From the NCBI GenBank assembly GCA_033764095.1, contig JANRJF010000255.1, forward strand, positions 1-64,000: a DNA stretch of 64,000 nt, read 5' to 3'. Below are positions 15,866 to 25,228 of this stretch, in pieces; the stretch's first letter is position 1, and each line of letters starts with the position of its first letter. Made by a program: the position numbers and the translations under genes. Origin of the DNA: JBDTMT01 sp033764095 (GTDB lineage Bacteria > Desulfobacterota > Binatia > HRBIN30 > CADEER01). The notes under the pieces are model-generated. The model ran no database searches, was not told the origin of the DNA, and saw nothing but the letters and a program-made list of their open reading frames with translations.

Positions 15866-17692
15866 TCAGTCCGACTTGTCCTTGAATCCGATCGCGTCGT
15901 TGCGCTGCGACAGGATGCTGAACGTCGCGCTCCAGCAGGCGCCGGCGGTGTTGGTGAGCTGCACGGTCACCGCCGGATCCTGCGCGAAGTAGTCCTCGCC
16001 GCTGATCGGGGCCGGTAGCGCCAGCCCGGCGCCGCGTCCCTTGAGCAGGAACTTGGCCTTGCCGTCGATGCCTTCCTTCAGCAGCAGGCCGTCGACGCCG
16101 TCGGGGTTGGTACCGCGGCTCTTGTAGCGATAGCCGTGCGCCTGCGCCGTCCAGCACGGCACGCCCGCGCACTGCCCGCCGGGCGGCACGATCAGGGCGC
16201 GGCGCAGCGCCGGCGTGCCGGCAACGTCGTCGTAGACGCACAGCGCGTAGGTCGTGCTGCTGTCCGGCGTGCCGAGTTGGCTGCGCAGCGCGTCGCCCTT
16301 CGACCAGCGCCAGAGCAGCTTGTCGCTGGCGTCGTTGGCCACGTTGCGCACCTGGAAGAGGGCGCGCGTGCTGGCGGGCAGGCCGCAATCGCTGCGCGGC
16401 GTGGCGCCGCAGAGCGGCGTCACCGTCGGCGTCGGTGTGGTCGACGGCGTCGCGCTGATGCTCGGCGTCGCACTCGCCGACGCGCTCGGGCTGGCGGAGG
16501 GCGTCGCGGTACGGGTGCCGGTGTGGGTGGCGCTGGCCGGTGGCGTCGCGGTGGCGGTGAAGGTGGCGGTCGCCGGCGGCGTGGCGGTGGCCGTCGCGGT
16601 GCTGCTCGCGGTGTTCGGCGGCGGCGTCGCGGTGGCGGTCGCCGTCGACGTCGCGGTCATCGTCGCGGTGCGCGTCGGCGTGGCGGTGACGGTGGCGGTC
16701 GGCGTCGCCGGCGGCGGCGCGACGGCGTTGGCGTAGGTCTGCAAGAGCCCGGCGCCGTAGGCGATCGCTTCCGGGTACAGGTAGCGGGCGTAGAGCTGCA
16801 GCAGGCTCTCGTTGGCGGAGTTGGCCACGCCGTTGAACACCGTCGGCACCACCGGACCGCCGTCGCCGCCGGTATTCTCGATATAGGCCGAGCCCATATG
16901 GCGGGTGGAGCCGCCGGGGCCGCCATTGTCGGTGGTGAGCAGCTCGTCGGGGATCCACCAGTCGTCGGCGCAGAGCAGGTCGCAGCCCCAGTCGCCGATG
17001 CGGTCGATCTCGAAGTGGTCGTCGGTGAAGAAGCCGCCGCTCTCGAAGTGCAGCGACGGGAACATGGTCTTGAAGAGGCTGCTCGGCTGACTGCCGGTCG
17101 ATTCGGTGAGCACGGCTTGGTAGACGGTGAAGTCGTAGACCAGTTGGGCGAGGGTGCGGACGAAATTCGCCGCCGTCGGCGGGCTGGCGTACTTGGGCGT
17201 CACGCTGGCGAAGTTCATCGCCGGGAAGTTGCCCGGGCCCCAGCCCTCGAAGTCGTCGCCGGTGGCATGGTCGTCGTCGTGCGTGTGGGCCGGCGAGGTC
17301 ATGTCCTGGACGAAGTGCAGGGCGCGGCCGATGCGATGGAAGGCGGCGTCGGTGCCGACGAAGTTGCCGTTGCCGTACTCGGTGAGCGCGGCGTTGTACT
17401 GATCCTGCGAGTTGCTGGTCGCCGGGCCGGAGCCGAGCGCGAACCACGGCGCCGAGTCGGTCTCCGGGTTGTAGAAGTGACCGAGCGAGCGGGTGGCGGG
17501 CACGTCTTCCTGCTCGGCGCCGTTGCCCACCTCGGCGCGGTAGGTGGCGGTGTAGAGCGGGTTGCCGAGGATGTCGACCGACCAGTGCGCCAGGCCGCGG
17601 TGGACGATGCTGTTCTCGTGGGCGCGCGCCGCGCTGAACGGCGCGACCAGCAGCGCGATCGCCGCCCAGGTGACGGCGCGGCGCGGCCTCAC
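15866..17692 (-). CDS. Secreted zinc-dependent phospholipase C / P1-nuclease-like protein with TP-rich linker and C-terminal domain
   Basis: 608 residues. GTG at 17692 overlaps the preceding HEAT-gene stop (GTGA) and gives a clean signal peptide (VTWAAIALLVAPFSAARA). The N-terminal 300 residues resemble bacterial Zn-phospholipase C: ENSIVHRGLAHWSVD, GHFYNPETD, and the helix IGRALHFVQDMTSPAHTHDDDH supplying His/Asp metal ligands. Residues about 322-426 are almost pure T/A/P/S. The C-terminal 180 residues form a separate domain with paired cysteines (CGATPRSDCG, GQCAGVPCW, GACWSATF). I recall similar C-terminal modules in uncultured Binatota-like genomes, but cannot check. It would hydrolyse phospholipids or nucleic acids outside the cell. 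Coupled to the HEAT-repeat gene. Confidence 0.8.
   Translation of the reverse strand: MRPRRAVTWAAIALLVAPFSAARAHENSIVHRGLAHWSVDILGNPLYTATYRAEVGNGAEQEDVPATRSLGHFYNPETDSAPWFALGSGPATSNSQDQYNAALTEYGNGNFVGTDAAFHRIGRALHFVQDMTSPAHTHDDDHATGDDFEGWGPGNFPAMNFASVTPKYASPPTAANFVRTLAQLVYDFTVYQAVLTESTGSQPSSLFKTMFPSLHFESGGFFTDDHFEIDRIGDWGCDLLCADDWWIPDELLTTDNGGPGGSTRHMGSAYIENTGGDGGPVVPTVFNGVANSANESLLQLYARYLYPEAIAYGAGLLQTYANAVAPPPATPTATVTATPTRTATMTATSTATATATPPPNTASSTATATATPPATATFTATATPPASATHTGTRTATPSASPSASASATPSISATPSTTPTPTVTPLCGATPRSDCGLPASTRALFQVRNVANDASDKLLWRWSKGDALRSQLGTPDSSTTYALCVYDDVAGTPALRRALIVPPGGQCAGVPCWTAQAHGYRYKSRGTNPDGVDGLLLKEGIDGKAKFLLKGRGAGLALPAPISGEDYFAQDPAVTVQLTNTAGACWSATFSILSQRNDAIGFKDKSD
16415..16728 (-). 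repeat. Low-complexity DNA encoding the T/A/P/S linker
   Basis: About 105 codons of near-repeating GCGGTGGC/GTCGCGGT-type sequence (plus-strand view) that encode PTATVTATPTRTATMTATST-like residues in the phospholipase-like gene. It is a coding linker, not an independent element. Such repeats are prone to slippage, so length may vary between strains. Confidence 0.85.
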
Positions 17693-18672
17693 GGCTGCGC
17701 CTCGAGCAGTTGCAGGCGGCGCTCGGCGAGGCGGCTCACCGGGGTGGACTTCGAGCGCACCTTGCGCAGCACGGCGGCGGCGTCGGGGCCGCCCAGGTCG
17801 GTGAGGCGTTCGACCGACCACTCGGCGGCGGTGCGGCTGCGGCCGGTCGCCAGCGCCTCGAGCGTGGCGATCTGTGCCGCCGGCGGCTGGCCGGCGAGCT
17901 GGCGCTGCGCCACCGCGGTCAACGCGTAGCCGCGCCAGGCGCCCTGCGGGTCGGCGAGAATCTCCTGCAGGCGGGCGGCGGCCGCCGCGTCGGCGAAGAA
18001 GCCGAGCGCGTAGGTGGCGCTATTCTGCGCGCCGGGGTCGTCGGCGCGGCGCGTCGCCTGCAGCACCAGCGCCAGGCCGCGCTCGTCGCCGAGCATCGCC
18101 AGGGCGCCGGCGGCGACGACGCGCACCTCGGGGTCGGCGTGACCGAGCAGCGGCGCGATCAGCGCGACGTCGCGCGGCGCGCCGAGTTGGGCGAGCGCGA
18201 CGACGCTCGACTTCACCACGCCGAGGTCGGGATCGGTGCGCACCAGATGACGCAACCGCGCCGCGGCGCGGCGGTCGTTGAGGATGCGCAGCGTCGTCGC
18301 CGCGCGGCGCCGCACCCGCACGTCGCCGTCGCTGCTCGCGTCGATCACCGCATCGACGCCGTCGCGGTCGCGCAGCTCGGCGATCATGCTACACGCGATC
18401 ACCTTGTCGGCGGCGTCGCCGAAGCGCGCGGAATTCCACAACTCCGGCAGCACCTGGCCGCGCCGCGCCACCATCGCCGAGACGATTGCCGCGCGATCCT
18501 CCGGGGGTGCCGACTTCAGCTCGCGCACCAGATCGCGCGGGCTCGCCGCCCGGTAGTCCGGCGCCGCCTGCGCGCGCAGCGGCCCGCCCAGCGCCAAAAG
18601 CGCCGCCGCGAGCGCCACCGCCCGCCCGTAGGTCGTCCCCCCCCCGATCACGTCTCGTATGTTCCCACCCAC
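17689..18672 (-). CDS. Exported HEAT-repeat protein
   Basis: About 327 residues from a GTG; a second GTG seven codons in is also possible. A signal peptide is visible (TTYGRAVALAAALLALGGPLRAQA). The remaining 280 residues are a run of HEAT/PBS-lyase-type repeats of about 30 residues, for example DGDVRVRRRAATTLRIL, DPEVRVVAAGALAMLGDERGLALVL and GGPDAAAVLRKVRSKS. HEAT solenoids bind proteins, so a scaffold or chaperone role in the periplasm is likely. Its stop overlaps the start of the phospholipase-like gene, so the two are made together and may interact. It is also the last high-GC gene before the lower-GC island. Confidence 0.85.
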   Translation of the reverse strand: MGGNIRDVIGGGTTYGRAVALAAALLALGGPLRAQAAPDYRAASPRDLVRELKSAPPEDRAAIVSAMVARRGQVLPELWNSARFGDAADKVIACSMIAELRDRDGVDAVIDASSDGDVRVRRRAATTLRILNDRRAAARLRHLVRTDPDLGVVKSSVVALAQLGAPRDVALIAPLLGHADPEVRVVAAGALAMLGDERGLALVLQATRRADDPGAQNSATYALGFFADAAAAARLQEILADPQGAWRGYALTAVAQRQLAGQPPAAQIATLEALATGRSRTAAEWSVERLTDLGGPDAAAVLRKVRSKSTPVSRLAERRLQLLEAQP

Positions 18673-18879
18673 CGGCGTCGCGCCCGGCGAGACATTTGAC
18701 CGCTACCCGACCCAGACTACGAGAAGCAAGCCCTTTGCGGCACGTGGCGAGGTTCGGTTCGAAGCCTGCGTCTGCCGCCCCCGCCCGATGGCACCGGGCA
18801 GAGATGATCTCGTTTTTGGATACGTACTGCGTTTGCACTATCGATAGGCGTTGACGACCGAGGTGCGCACCACCTAGAC

Positions 18880-21800
18880 ATGATCGTGAAGAGCGACCAC
18901 TACATGTCGACTGCCGATCGCCTCACCGATCCCGGTTCGAACCAAGACTCTTCGAAGCGTCCGTTTGTGGGCCGCCAAGCCGAGTTGAATCTCCTGACCA
19001 CAACGTTCCGCACGCCACTCTCGCGAGATTGTCGCTTATTCCTCATCGAAGGGGAGCCTGGAATCGGAAAGACGCGCCTGTGCGAGGAGGCAGCGAGGGT
19101 TGCTGCTTCCCACTTAATACCCGTTGTCTGGGGGCGCTCTTGGAAGGGCCTCGGGGCACCGCCGCTTTTCCAGTGGCATCAGGTGTTTTCGAGCCTCCAC
19201 TCACTTGAGAGGGATTTGAAAGACCTGCACTCCCGCCGCCTCCGCGCACTTCTCCGCGTCACTTCAGGCGAGTTGCCGCAGGCACTTCGCGATCCCTCGC
19301 GCACCGCCCCAACGGAGCGATTTCACTTCTTTGAATCTGTCGCCACCTTCTTAGCGAGAGTCACTCGCGTCGCCCGACTCGCGGTGGTTCTCGATGACAT
19401 CCACTGGGCTGACTCAGCATCTCTTATGCTCCTGAGGTATCTTCTCGAACAAGGCGTACCTGAGCGTCTCACAATCATCGCAACCTCCCGTGTTGCCGAG
19501 AAACCTGAACCTCAGGAACTCGTTACCTTCCGCTACCAGGCAGCCTGTTCACAATCCGCCCATGTCCTCCGCCTCCGCTCACTCGATCGAGACTCTTTAC
19601 GGGAATACGTAGCCATCTCGCTAGGTGTGCCTCCTACTGAATCTGAAATCGCCACGCTCCTTATGCAGACCGCAGGAAACGCTTTCTTATTGAAAGAGCT
19701 AGTGGATCAAGCAATTCGCGCGGGAGGGCTAAAAGACCTTGCCGATACGCCCCCTCCGTCCGCCATAGCGGCATCGCTTGAAGCACGCTATCAGCCCTTA
19801 TCGCCAGAAACTCGTTCGCTCCTCGATGTTGCTGCTGTTTTTGGATATCCGTTTACTGCGAGGTTCCTTGCTCGCGTAACAGCACGTGAGCTTGCCGCGG
19901 TCGACTACGCAATTGCCGAAGCGATTTCCGCAGGAATTATAATCCAGTCCGATACCCCCGATACAGAATTTCGGTTCGCCCACACGATACTGCGCGATGC
20001 CTCCTATGCTCGCCTGTCGCTTGCGGAACGCCGATCGATTCACCGCACCCTCGCGACCGACCTAAAGTCACAACTCGATTCGCAGGACCCACATATACTG
20101 CTCCTCTTTGCGCATCACCTATTGTCCGGAGGAACAACAACAGAGGATCAAAGGACCCACCTCAGCATCCTTATTTCAGCCGCCGAGCGTGCACTCCAGA
20201 TGTTCGCATATGAAGATGCGGTACGTATGTACAGACAAGCGCTTGACTTCCTCCCTCGCACGCCGGTCAACCAAAGGGAACGCTGCCAACTCCTCCTTTC
20301 ACTCGGCGAAGCAGAGCGGCTTTCCGGGCGGGGTGGCGAGGCGCGTGAGGCGTTTCGCGCCGCCGCCACGATAGCCAGATTATGCTCCGACATCGAACCA
20401 TTCGCACAGGCCGCGCTCGGGCTGAGCGGGTTTCGCGCGTCAAACCCAGTCGACGTCGAGGCTATCAGCCTGATTGAGGAAGCACTTGAAAGAGCCGACC
20501 AACTCACTCTTGAGCTGCGCCACGAACTCCTCTGTGCGAGAATTGTTGCCCTGCACTTCGCCCCCCACCTAACGGACATGAACAGGGACTGCGACGATGC
20601 GCTCTTTTTGGCCGACCAACTGAGGAACAATCGATCTCTCGCCCTTGCCTCGTATGCCAGACTCCTCACGGTCTTCGCCACAGTCCCCGCCGAAGAGATT
20701 AACAACCTTGCAGAACAAACTGCCGCCCTCGCGGAAACCTCGGGAGAGACCCGCATCTACTTTGCTGCATTAACGTTCAGATATGGCGCACTGATCCGCC
20801 TGGGTCGGCTACCCGAATGCGATCGGATTCTTCACCAACTCATCCTCGCGACGCAACGAGCCCCGTTTGCCCGACATCGCTGGCAACTCGCGCTGTTCGA
20901 AGCAGGCCGACGTCTAGCCTGGGATACACGGGAAAACATCAGGCTCTATATTGAGCGAGCATTTGCCATCGGCGCCGACCTCGAACCTCTTACGGCCAGC
21001 CAACATGAAATCGCTCAAAAGGTTGTCCTAGAGTACTTGACGGGAAACCTGTCGAACAACAGCGCCCTTCTTTTCGAAGCGGTGCAGACCCACCCTGACT
21101 CCGCAATCGCGCGTGCCGCTTGGGCGTTGTCGCTGTCTGACCCAGACAACCCGGCTGACGCTCAGGACGCGCTTTCATGGTTTTGCCCTGCGCGGATCGA
21201 CTCGATTCCGGGCGCCTTCGCATCGCTCACCTTGGCGTTTCTCGCCGAAGCGAGTTTTCTTGCCGGGGATCGAACACTCGCCGTGCTTGTACACACGAGA
21301 CTTGAAGCTTGGAGTGACGAACTAATTACACTGGGATTCGGAGCGGGCATAGTCGGTGCGGCGGGCTTCTATCTGGGACTCCTAGCTTGGCTTCAAAATG
21401 ATCGCGCGCACGCGCTAGAGCTGCTAGAAGCCGCAGCAGAACTTGAACTCCGCGTCGGAGCACGACACTCATGGAGACGCACCCGGGCCGCCCTCTCCGC
21501 ACTGAGGAATGGGCAGCGGACCTTCTCGATCCCCCGAGAAGATACCAACGATTTTGGCCGAGCCCCGAACCTCGGTCTCTCCGGCGGCGCTCCTCCTAGT
21601 GCACCACATCGGTTGCCGAATGTCTTCCGGAAGGAAGTCGGCGTCTGGACGATTTGCTTCAACGGTCAGACTTCATACGTCCGCGATCAACTCGGCTTGG
21701 AGTATATTCGCCTGCTTTTGCGTGCCCCCGAGAAGGATATCCATGCGATTGAGCTAGTTCAGTCAGTCAGCCGCTCACCAGCGGAGACCCATCGCTTTCC

Positions 21801-22173
21801 AATTCACCAGACGGGCATCGAGCAAACAGACCGCGAGGCGCTGAACCAATATCGTCAGCGGCTGGCAGAGCTTTCCGCAGACATCGAGTCCGCGGACATC
21901 GACAACGATACCGGCCGAGCGGAACGCCTACGCGCGGAGCAGGAGTTGCTCTTGGAGGAGATTTCGCGGTCAAGGAACTATAAAAATCATATCCGCCGAG
22001 CGGGATCCGATGCCGAGCGGGCTCGCGTCGCCGTTAGAAATCGCATCACCAGCGCTTTGAAGAGCATAGGATCCGCTGACGCAAAGGCATCACGCCACCT
22101 GCAGAACGCGATTCGGACTGGCCTCTTCTGCTCGTACCGCCCAGAAGATTCCTGCAGGTGGGAACTCGACTGA
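18880..22173 (+). CDS. STAND/AAA signalling ATPase with TPR-like repeats and conserved C-terminal domain
   Basis: 1097 residues. The ATPase lies at the N terminus: FVGRQAELNLL (about 30), Walker A EGEPGIGKT (about 58-66) and Walker B LAVVLDDIHWAD (about 168-179). A long helical TPR-like region follows to about residue 880. The last 180 residues contain an effector-like part (VWTICFNGQTSYVRDQLGLEYIRLLLRAPEKDI) and a coiled coil ending in DAERARVAVRNRITSALKSI and TGLFCSYRPE. I recall this tail from many ATPase regulators, where it probably forms a winged helix. It begins the island, and its codon use is clearly less GC-rich than its neighbours. ATG at 18904 is an alternative start; a TTGACG-18-TAGACA pair lies at 18851-18880. 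Likely regulator of the adjacent lipid genes. Confidence 0.85.
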   Translation: MIVKSDHYMSTADRLTDPGSNQDSSKRPFVGRQAELNLLTTTFRTPLSRDCRLFLIEGEPGIGKTRLCEEAARVAASHLIPVVWGRSWKGLGAPPLFQWHQVFSSLHSLERDLKDLHSRRLRALLRVTSGELPQALRDPSRTAPTERFHFFESVATFLARVTRVARLAVVLDDIHWADSASLMLLRYLLEQGVPERLTIIATSRVAEKPEPQELVTFRYQAACSQSAHVLRLRSLDRDSLREYVAISLGVPPTESEIATLLMQTAGNAFLLKELVDQAIRAGGLKDLADTPPPSAIAASLEARYQPLSPETRSLLDVAAVFGYPFTARFLARVTARELAAVDYAIAEAISAGIIIQSDTPDTEFRFAHTILRDASYARLSLAERRSIHRTLATDLKSQLDSQDPHILLLFAHHLLSGGTTTEDQRTHLSILISAAERALQMFAYEDAVRMYRQALDFLPRTPVNQRERCQLLLSLGEAERLSGRGGEAREAFRAAATIARLCSDIEPFAQAALGLSGFRASNPVDVEAISLIEEALERADQLTLELRHELLCARIVALHFAPHLTDMNRDCDDALFLADQLRNNRSLALASYARLLTVFATVPAEEINNLAEQTAALAETSGETRIYFAALTFRYGALIRLGRLPECDRILHQLILATQRAPFARHRWQLALFEAGRRLAWDTRENIRLYIERAFAIGADLEPLTASQHEIAQKVVLEYLTGNLSNNSALLFEAVQTHPDSAIARAAWALSLSDPDNPADAQDALSWFCPARIDSIPGAFASLTLAFLAEASFLAGDRTLAVLVHTRLEAWSDELITLGFGAGIVGAAGFYLGLLAWLQNDRAHALELLEAAAELELRVGARHSWRRTRAALSALRNGQRTFSIPREDTNDFGRAPNLGLSGGAPPSAPHRLPNVFRKEVGVWTICFNGQTSYVRDQLGLEYIRLLLRAPEKDIHAIELVQSVSRSPAETHRFPIHQTGIEQTDREALNQYRQRLAELSADIESADIDNDTGRAERLRAEQELLLEEISRSRNYKNHIRRAGSDAERARVAVRNRITSALKSIGSADAKASRHLQNAIRTGLFCSYRPEDSCRWELD

Positions 22174-22255
22174 CCACGAACTTCCCCATGAGTGGCACTC
22201 GTAGGCGCAGCCGTGCGATTAGTTCAGATATGGCGCGTTCGAGAAGTAAGACACG

Positions 22256-23374
22256 TCACACCACACGCGACTGCCCGTTAATCACCGGCATATCCAAGCT
22301 TCCCCGCCCAAGCGCCTTATATGTCAAACCGGTTCTCGGATCAACTAACGTCGTAGCGTCGCTATGGAGCTTCGGTCGAGTATAAATTAAACGCAGTGCC
22401 TCAACGTGGCGCAATGATAAGTATCGGTCACCGTAAAGCCTGCGAATTGCCTTGCGGACGATAGGAGCATTTATGGCGCTCATCGTGGGAAAGATATGAT
22501 GTTCGACGTGATATCCAAATTGGAGATGGATTGATTCGATAAAAGCAGGCGCTCGCACGGACACTGTATTGACAAGCGGATCGTTGGCAGATGTCAATGG
22601 GGTTAAGTAGTGGTTTGTGGCGATGTAGGACATTACAAGGGTATTTGCTGCTAGGGCGGGGACCACGACCAAGTAGGCGAAGTGTACAGGACCGAGGCAC
22701 AGAAGCAGCAAGAGCCAAATACAAATCATGCTTCCCGTTTCGCAACAGACTCGCCGGAGAGAAATGCGCTTGTAGAACCCCCTTCGCATACTTTGCTTCA
22801 ACAATACGACCCAAGCAACAACGGCGAAATGCGTGGGGAGGTAAAACCAGCTGGCAGTAGTCCCGGAGCCGGGCGCGATGGACTCCATAACCTTCAGGTA
22901 AGGGGTGCGCTCCCATAGATGAAGCGTACCGAAGTGATCGGTATCACCCATTACATGACCCGTGTATGCGTGGTGGGTTTGATTATGCCACGCAACCCAG
23001 AACGTCGGAGACGTACAATATGGCAGCAGGCCAATGTATCCGACGATATTTTCGACGAGTCGGCTGCCCACCACGGCGTGATGCATCGTCTCATGGGCAA
23101 GAAACGTTATGCAGCCCCAACTGTGTCCCGCCAAAAGGCCGAACGGAACGGCCAACCACCAAGGCAGGTTGAGATACAATACGAGAACCGCCAGTGTGAC
23201 AATGACCGTAAGATGTACCGCAAGCCAGGCCAACCGCACGGGGCGCCGTTGAAAAATCTCAGGAGGCAACTCTGCTCGGAGCTGCCGCGCGTATTCGTGC
23301 ATTGTGGTAAGGCGCGCGCTTGAACCAGCAACATCCCTGCTGCCCGCATCAGCTTGCATTGGGGAGACGTCCAT
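22256..23374 (-). CDS. Membrane fatty acid desaturase
   Basis: About 372 residues from ATG at 23374; TTG at 23398 and ATG at 23359 are alternatives, and all overlap the end of the ketosynthase gene. The three histidine boxes of di-iron membrane desaturases are present: HETMHH (about residues 94-99), HNQTHH (about 130-135) and HVEHH in FGYHVEHHIFP. Hydrophobic pairs surround them (LAVHLTVIVTLAVLVLYL, ICIWLLLLLCLGPVHFAYLVVV). These enzymes insert a cis double bond, or a hydroxyl or acetylenic group, into acyl chains. As the third gene after ACP and ketoacyl synthase, it probably modifies an acyl chain bound to that carrier or to lipid. Confidence 0.92.
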   Translation of the reverse strand: MDVSPMQADAGSRDVAGSSARLTTMHEYARQLRAELPPEIFQRRPVRLAWLAVHLTVIVTLAVLVLYLNLPWWLAVPFGLLAGHSWGCITFLAHETMHHAVVGSRLVENIVGYIGLLPYCTSPTFWVAWHNQTHHAYTGHVMGDTDHFGTLHLWERTPYLKVMESIAPGSGTTASWFYLPTHFAVVAWVVLLKQSMRRGFYKRISLRRVCCETGSMICIWLLLLLCLGPVHFAYLVVVPALAANTLVMSYIATNHYLTPLTSANDPLVNTVSVRAPAFIESIHLQFGYHVEHHIFPTMSAINAPIVRKAIRRLYGDRYLSLRHVEALRLIYTRPKLHSDATTLVDPRTGLTYKALGRGSLDMPVINGQSRVV

Positions 23375-24668
23375 TTGACCGGATATAGATAGAACCAAGC
23401 AAAAGACAGGAATTCACGCCGCCGTAGCCGTATCCGGTAACCAGTACGTTTTTCACGGATCGAGCCGTTGGCACGACCGGGAGGTTCGCCGTCAGATCAC
23501 CCACTGCCGCCTCCCGAAGGTTTGTATTGGGCGGAACAATCTGGGTCGAAATGGCCAATGAGCCGGCGGCAACCTGAAAGGCCCCTGAAGCCCCAAATGG
23601 ATGCCCAAGGACCCCTTTAATTGAGCTAATTGCTGGCGCTGACCCTGCCCCGCGCAGAGCGATCCTGAGAACCGCGCTCTCCTTGTCATCGAATGTCGGC
23701 GAAGAGTTTGCGTGGCTGCAGACGTAATCGATGTCTTTGGCCGATAAGCCGTACCTCGACAGTAGTCGGAAGATTCCCTGCGCGGCCACATCGCCAGTCT
23801 GATCGATACGGTAGAGGCCCTTGGCATCGCACGAAGACTCACCCCCCAGAACCTCCGCCAACGGGGCGCCGGCCCGCTCAGCAGCTGCTGCGGCTTCCTC
23901 AAGCACGACAAAGCAGGCCCCTTCACTTAGCACGATTCCGGAATGCCTGCGGTCGAATGGACAAGACGAAAGACTTGGATCCTCGTTGAGCGTCGAGAGT
24001 TCCTGGGTTCTGCAAAGCGAGGCGAAGACGCTGGGACTCAATGGGGCCTCGGCGCCACCCGCGACGCAGAGGTCGGCTACACCCGCCTGAATCAGCAAGC
24101 TTCCTAGGCGGATTGCCTCCAATGCAGACGGGCACCCGTTCGCGATGGTCAATTGCGGTCCTTGAGCGCCCAGTAGAGCTGCCACCTCTGCCCCCGGCCC
24201 GTGGCTAGCCGCTCCACTTACGATAAACGGATTGATCCGCCTGGCACCCCGCTCCAACATGAGGCCCACCTGAGCCTCAGCATCGGCCCAACCAGCCACC
24301 GCAGTCCCTACTACGACTGCTCTCCTGGACGGCGCATACGCACCTTCCTGCAACCGCGCGTCCTCTGTCGCCAGCGCGGCCGCGGCGAGGGCGAACTGCG
24401 ACACCCGGGGCGCGGTTCGAATCGTTCTGGAAGTCAGCAGAGGGAAAAACTCGTCGTCGGCGACCTGCCCGGCCACTCGGCACGACAAGGAGGAGGCGTC
24501 GAATCGGTCAATCGCGCGGATCGCAGACTTTCCCGAGAGAAGCGCCTTCCACAACGCGCCCCTGCCTACGCCCACAGGCGCAACCGAGCCGATTCCGGTG
24601 ATCACCGTCCGCCGTGCTGGGCTCGAAGGCCCCGGGGGAATCGCGCTTTCCACAGGGAAACGCTTCAT
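23349..24668 (-). CDS. Beta-ketoacyl-ACP synthase (FabF/KAS II-like)
   Basis: 439 residues. The thiolase fold is clear (TVITGIGSVAPVGVG at the start). The Cys-His-His triad is present: Cys179 in ANGCPSALEAI, His319 in SHANSSPTFDDKE, Lys351 and His356 in SIKGVLGHPFGASGA. The motif around His319 (HANSS instead of HGTGT) and around Cys179 (GCPSA instead of ACATG) are unusual for housekeeping FabF, which suggests a specialised enzyme. It lies 13 bases after the ACP gene and overlaps the desaturase, so the three form one operon. It would extend an acyl chain carried on that ACP. Confidence 0.93.
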   Translation of the reverse strand: MKRFPVESAIPPGPSSPARRTVITGIGSVAPVGVGRGALWKALLSGKSAIRAIDRFDASSLSCRVAGQVADDEFFPLLTSRTIRTAPRVSQFALAAAALATEDARLQEGAYAPSRRAVVVGTAVAGWADAEAQVGLMLERGARRINPFIVSGAASHGPGAEVAALLGAQGPQLTIANGCPSALEAIRLGSLLIQAGVADLCVAGGAEAPLSPSVFASLCRTQELSTLNEDPSLSSCPFDRRHSGIVLSEGACFVVLEEAAAAAERAGAPLAEVLGGESSCDAKGLYRIDQTGDVAAQGIFRLLSRYGLSAKDIDYVCSHANSSPTFDDKESAVLRIALRGAGSAPAISSIKGVLGHPFGASGAFQVAAGSLAISTQIVPPNTNLREAAVGDLTANLPVVPTARSVKNVLVTGYGYGGVNSCLLLGSIYIRSNGRLPNAS

Positions 24669-24681
24669 CTCGGATAGGCTG

Positions 24682-24936
24682 CTACCTTACGCCGGCAGCA
24701 CACCCATGTATGTATTCGATTATGAGGCCGAGTTCGTTAAGCTCAATTATACGAATAGGATCTAGCTCGACATCGAACCTCTCTTCGAGCGCAACCTGCA
24801 TCTCGACGAAAGCAACCGACTCCATGACGACATCCCTCTCTATCGTGGCGCGCTCATCGAGGGAAAGAGTTGGATCCTGCCCAAACTCCTTCAGCAACTG
24901 AAAAACGTACTCGGCAACCTCCTCACGACTCGGCAT
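24682..24936 (-). CDS. Acyl carrier protein
   Basis: 84 residues from ATG at 24936; the longer frame upstream does not resemble ACP. The helical pattern is typical (EVAEYVFQLLKEFGQ, then VVMESVAFVEMQVALEERFDVEL, then LNELGLIIEYI). The phosphopantetheine serine is Ser40 in MESVAF, with Glu instead of the usual Asp before it. It is the first gene of the ACP-ketosynthase-desaturase operon. A dedicated ACP next to a GNAT-type acyl-transfer enzyme is also seen in known N-acyl-amino-acid clusters. Confidence 0.9.
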   Translation of the reverse strand: MPSREEVAEYVFQLLKEFGQDPTLSLDERATIERDVVMESVAFVEMQVALEERFDVELDPIRIIELNELGLIIEYIHGCAAGVR

Positions 24937-25228
24937 CTGAAACCTCGCGACGCCGGCCGCGAAAGCTCCGAGTCGTATCCCAAGAGTGCTGCACCGGGCG
25001 CCCTCCAGCGCCTGGGAGACCACCTCCCCAGAATGATCGCGCGTCTGGCAATGGCGGTCGCTCCAACTTTCGCGAGGTAGGTCCAGGATTTGGAACAACT
25101 GGCATCATTGACGGCTGAAGTCACGCTGAGTTACGCTTCGGGCCGGCGAGAAGTCAAGGCGATCTCCTTGGCTCCGCGAAGAACGACGCCAGCAGAGGCA
25201 ACGAGACGCAATCGTGCGCAGCCGGACC

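Noticed and set aside
16415..16728. Possible CRISPR or satellite repeat
   Set aside because: Units are irregular, codon-phased and continue an open reading frame; no constant repeat with unique spacers.
16136..17929. A 597-codon plus-strand frame with GVAVAV-type repeats
   Set aside because: It is the reverse of the T/A/P linker and phospholipase-like gene; the repeats come from the linker codons.
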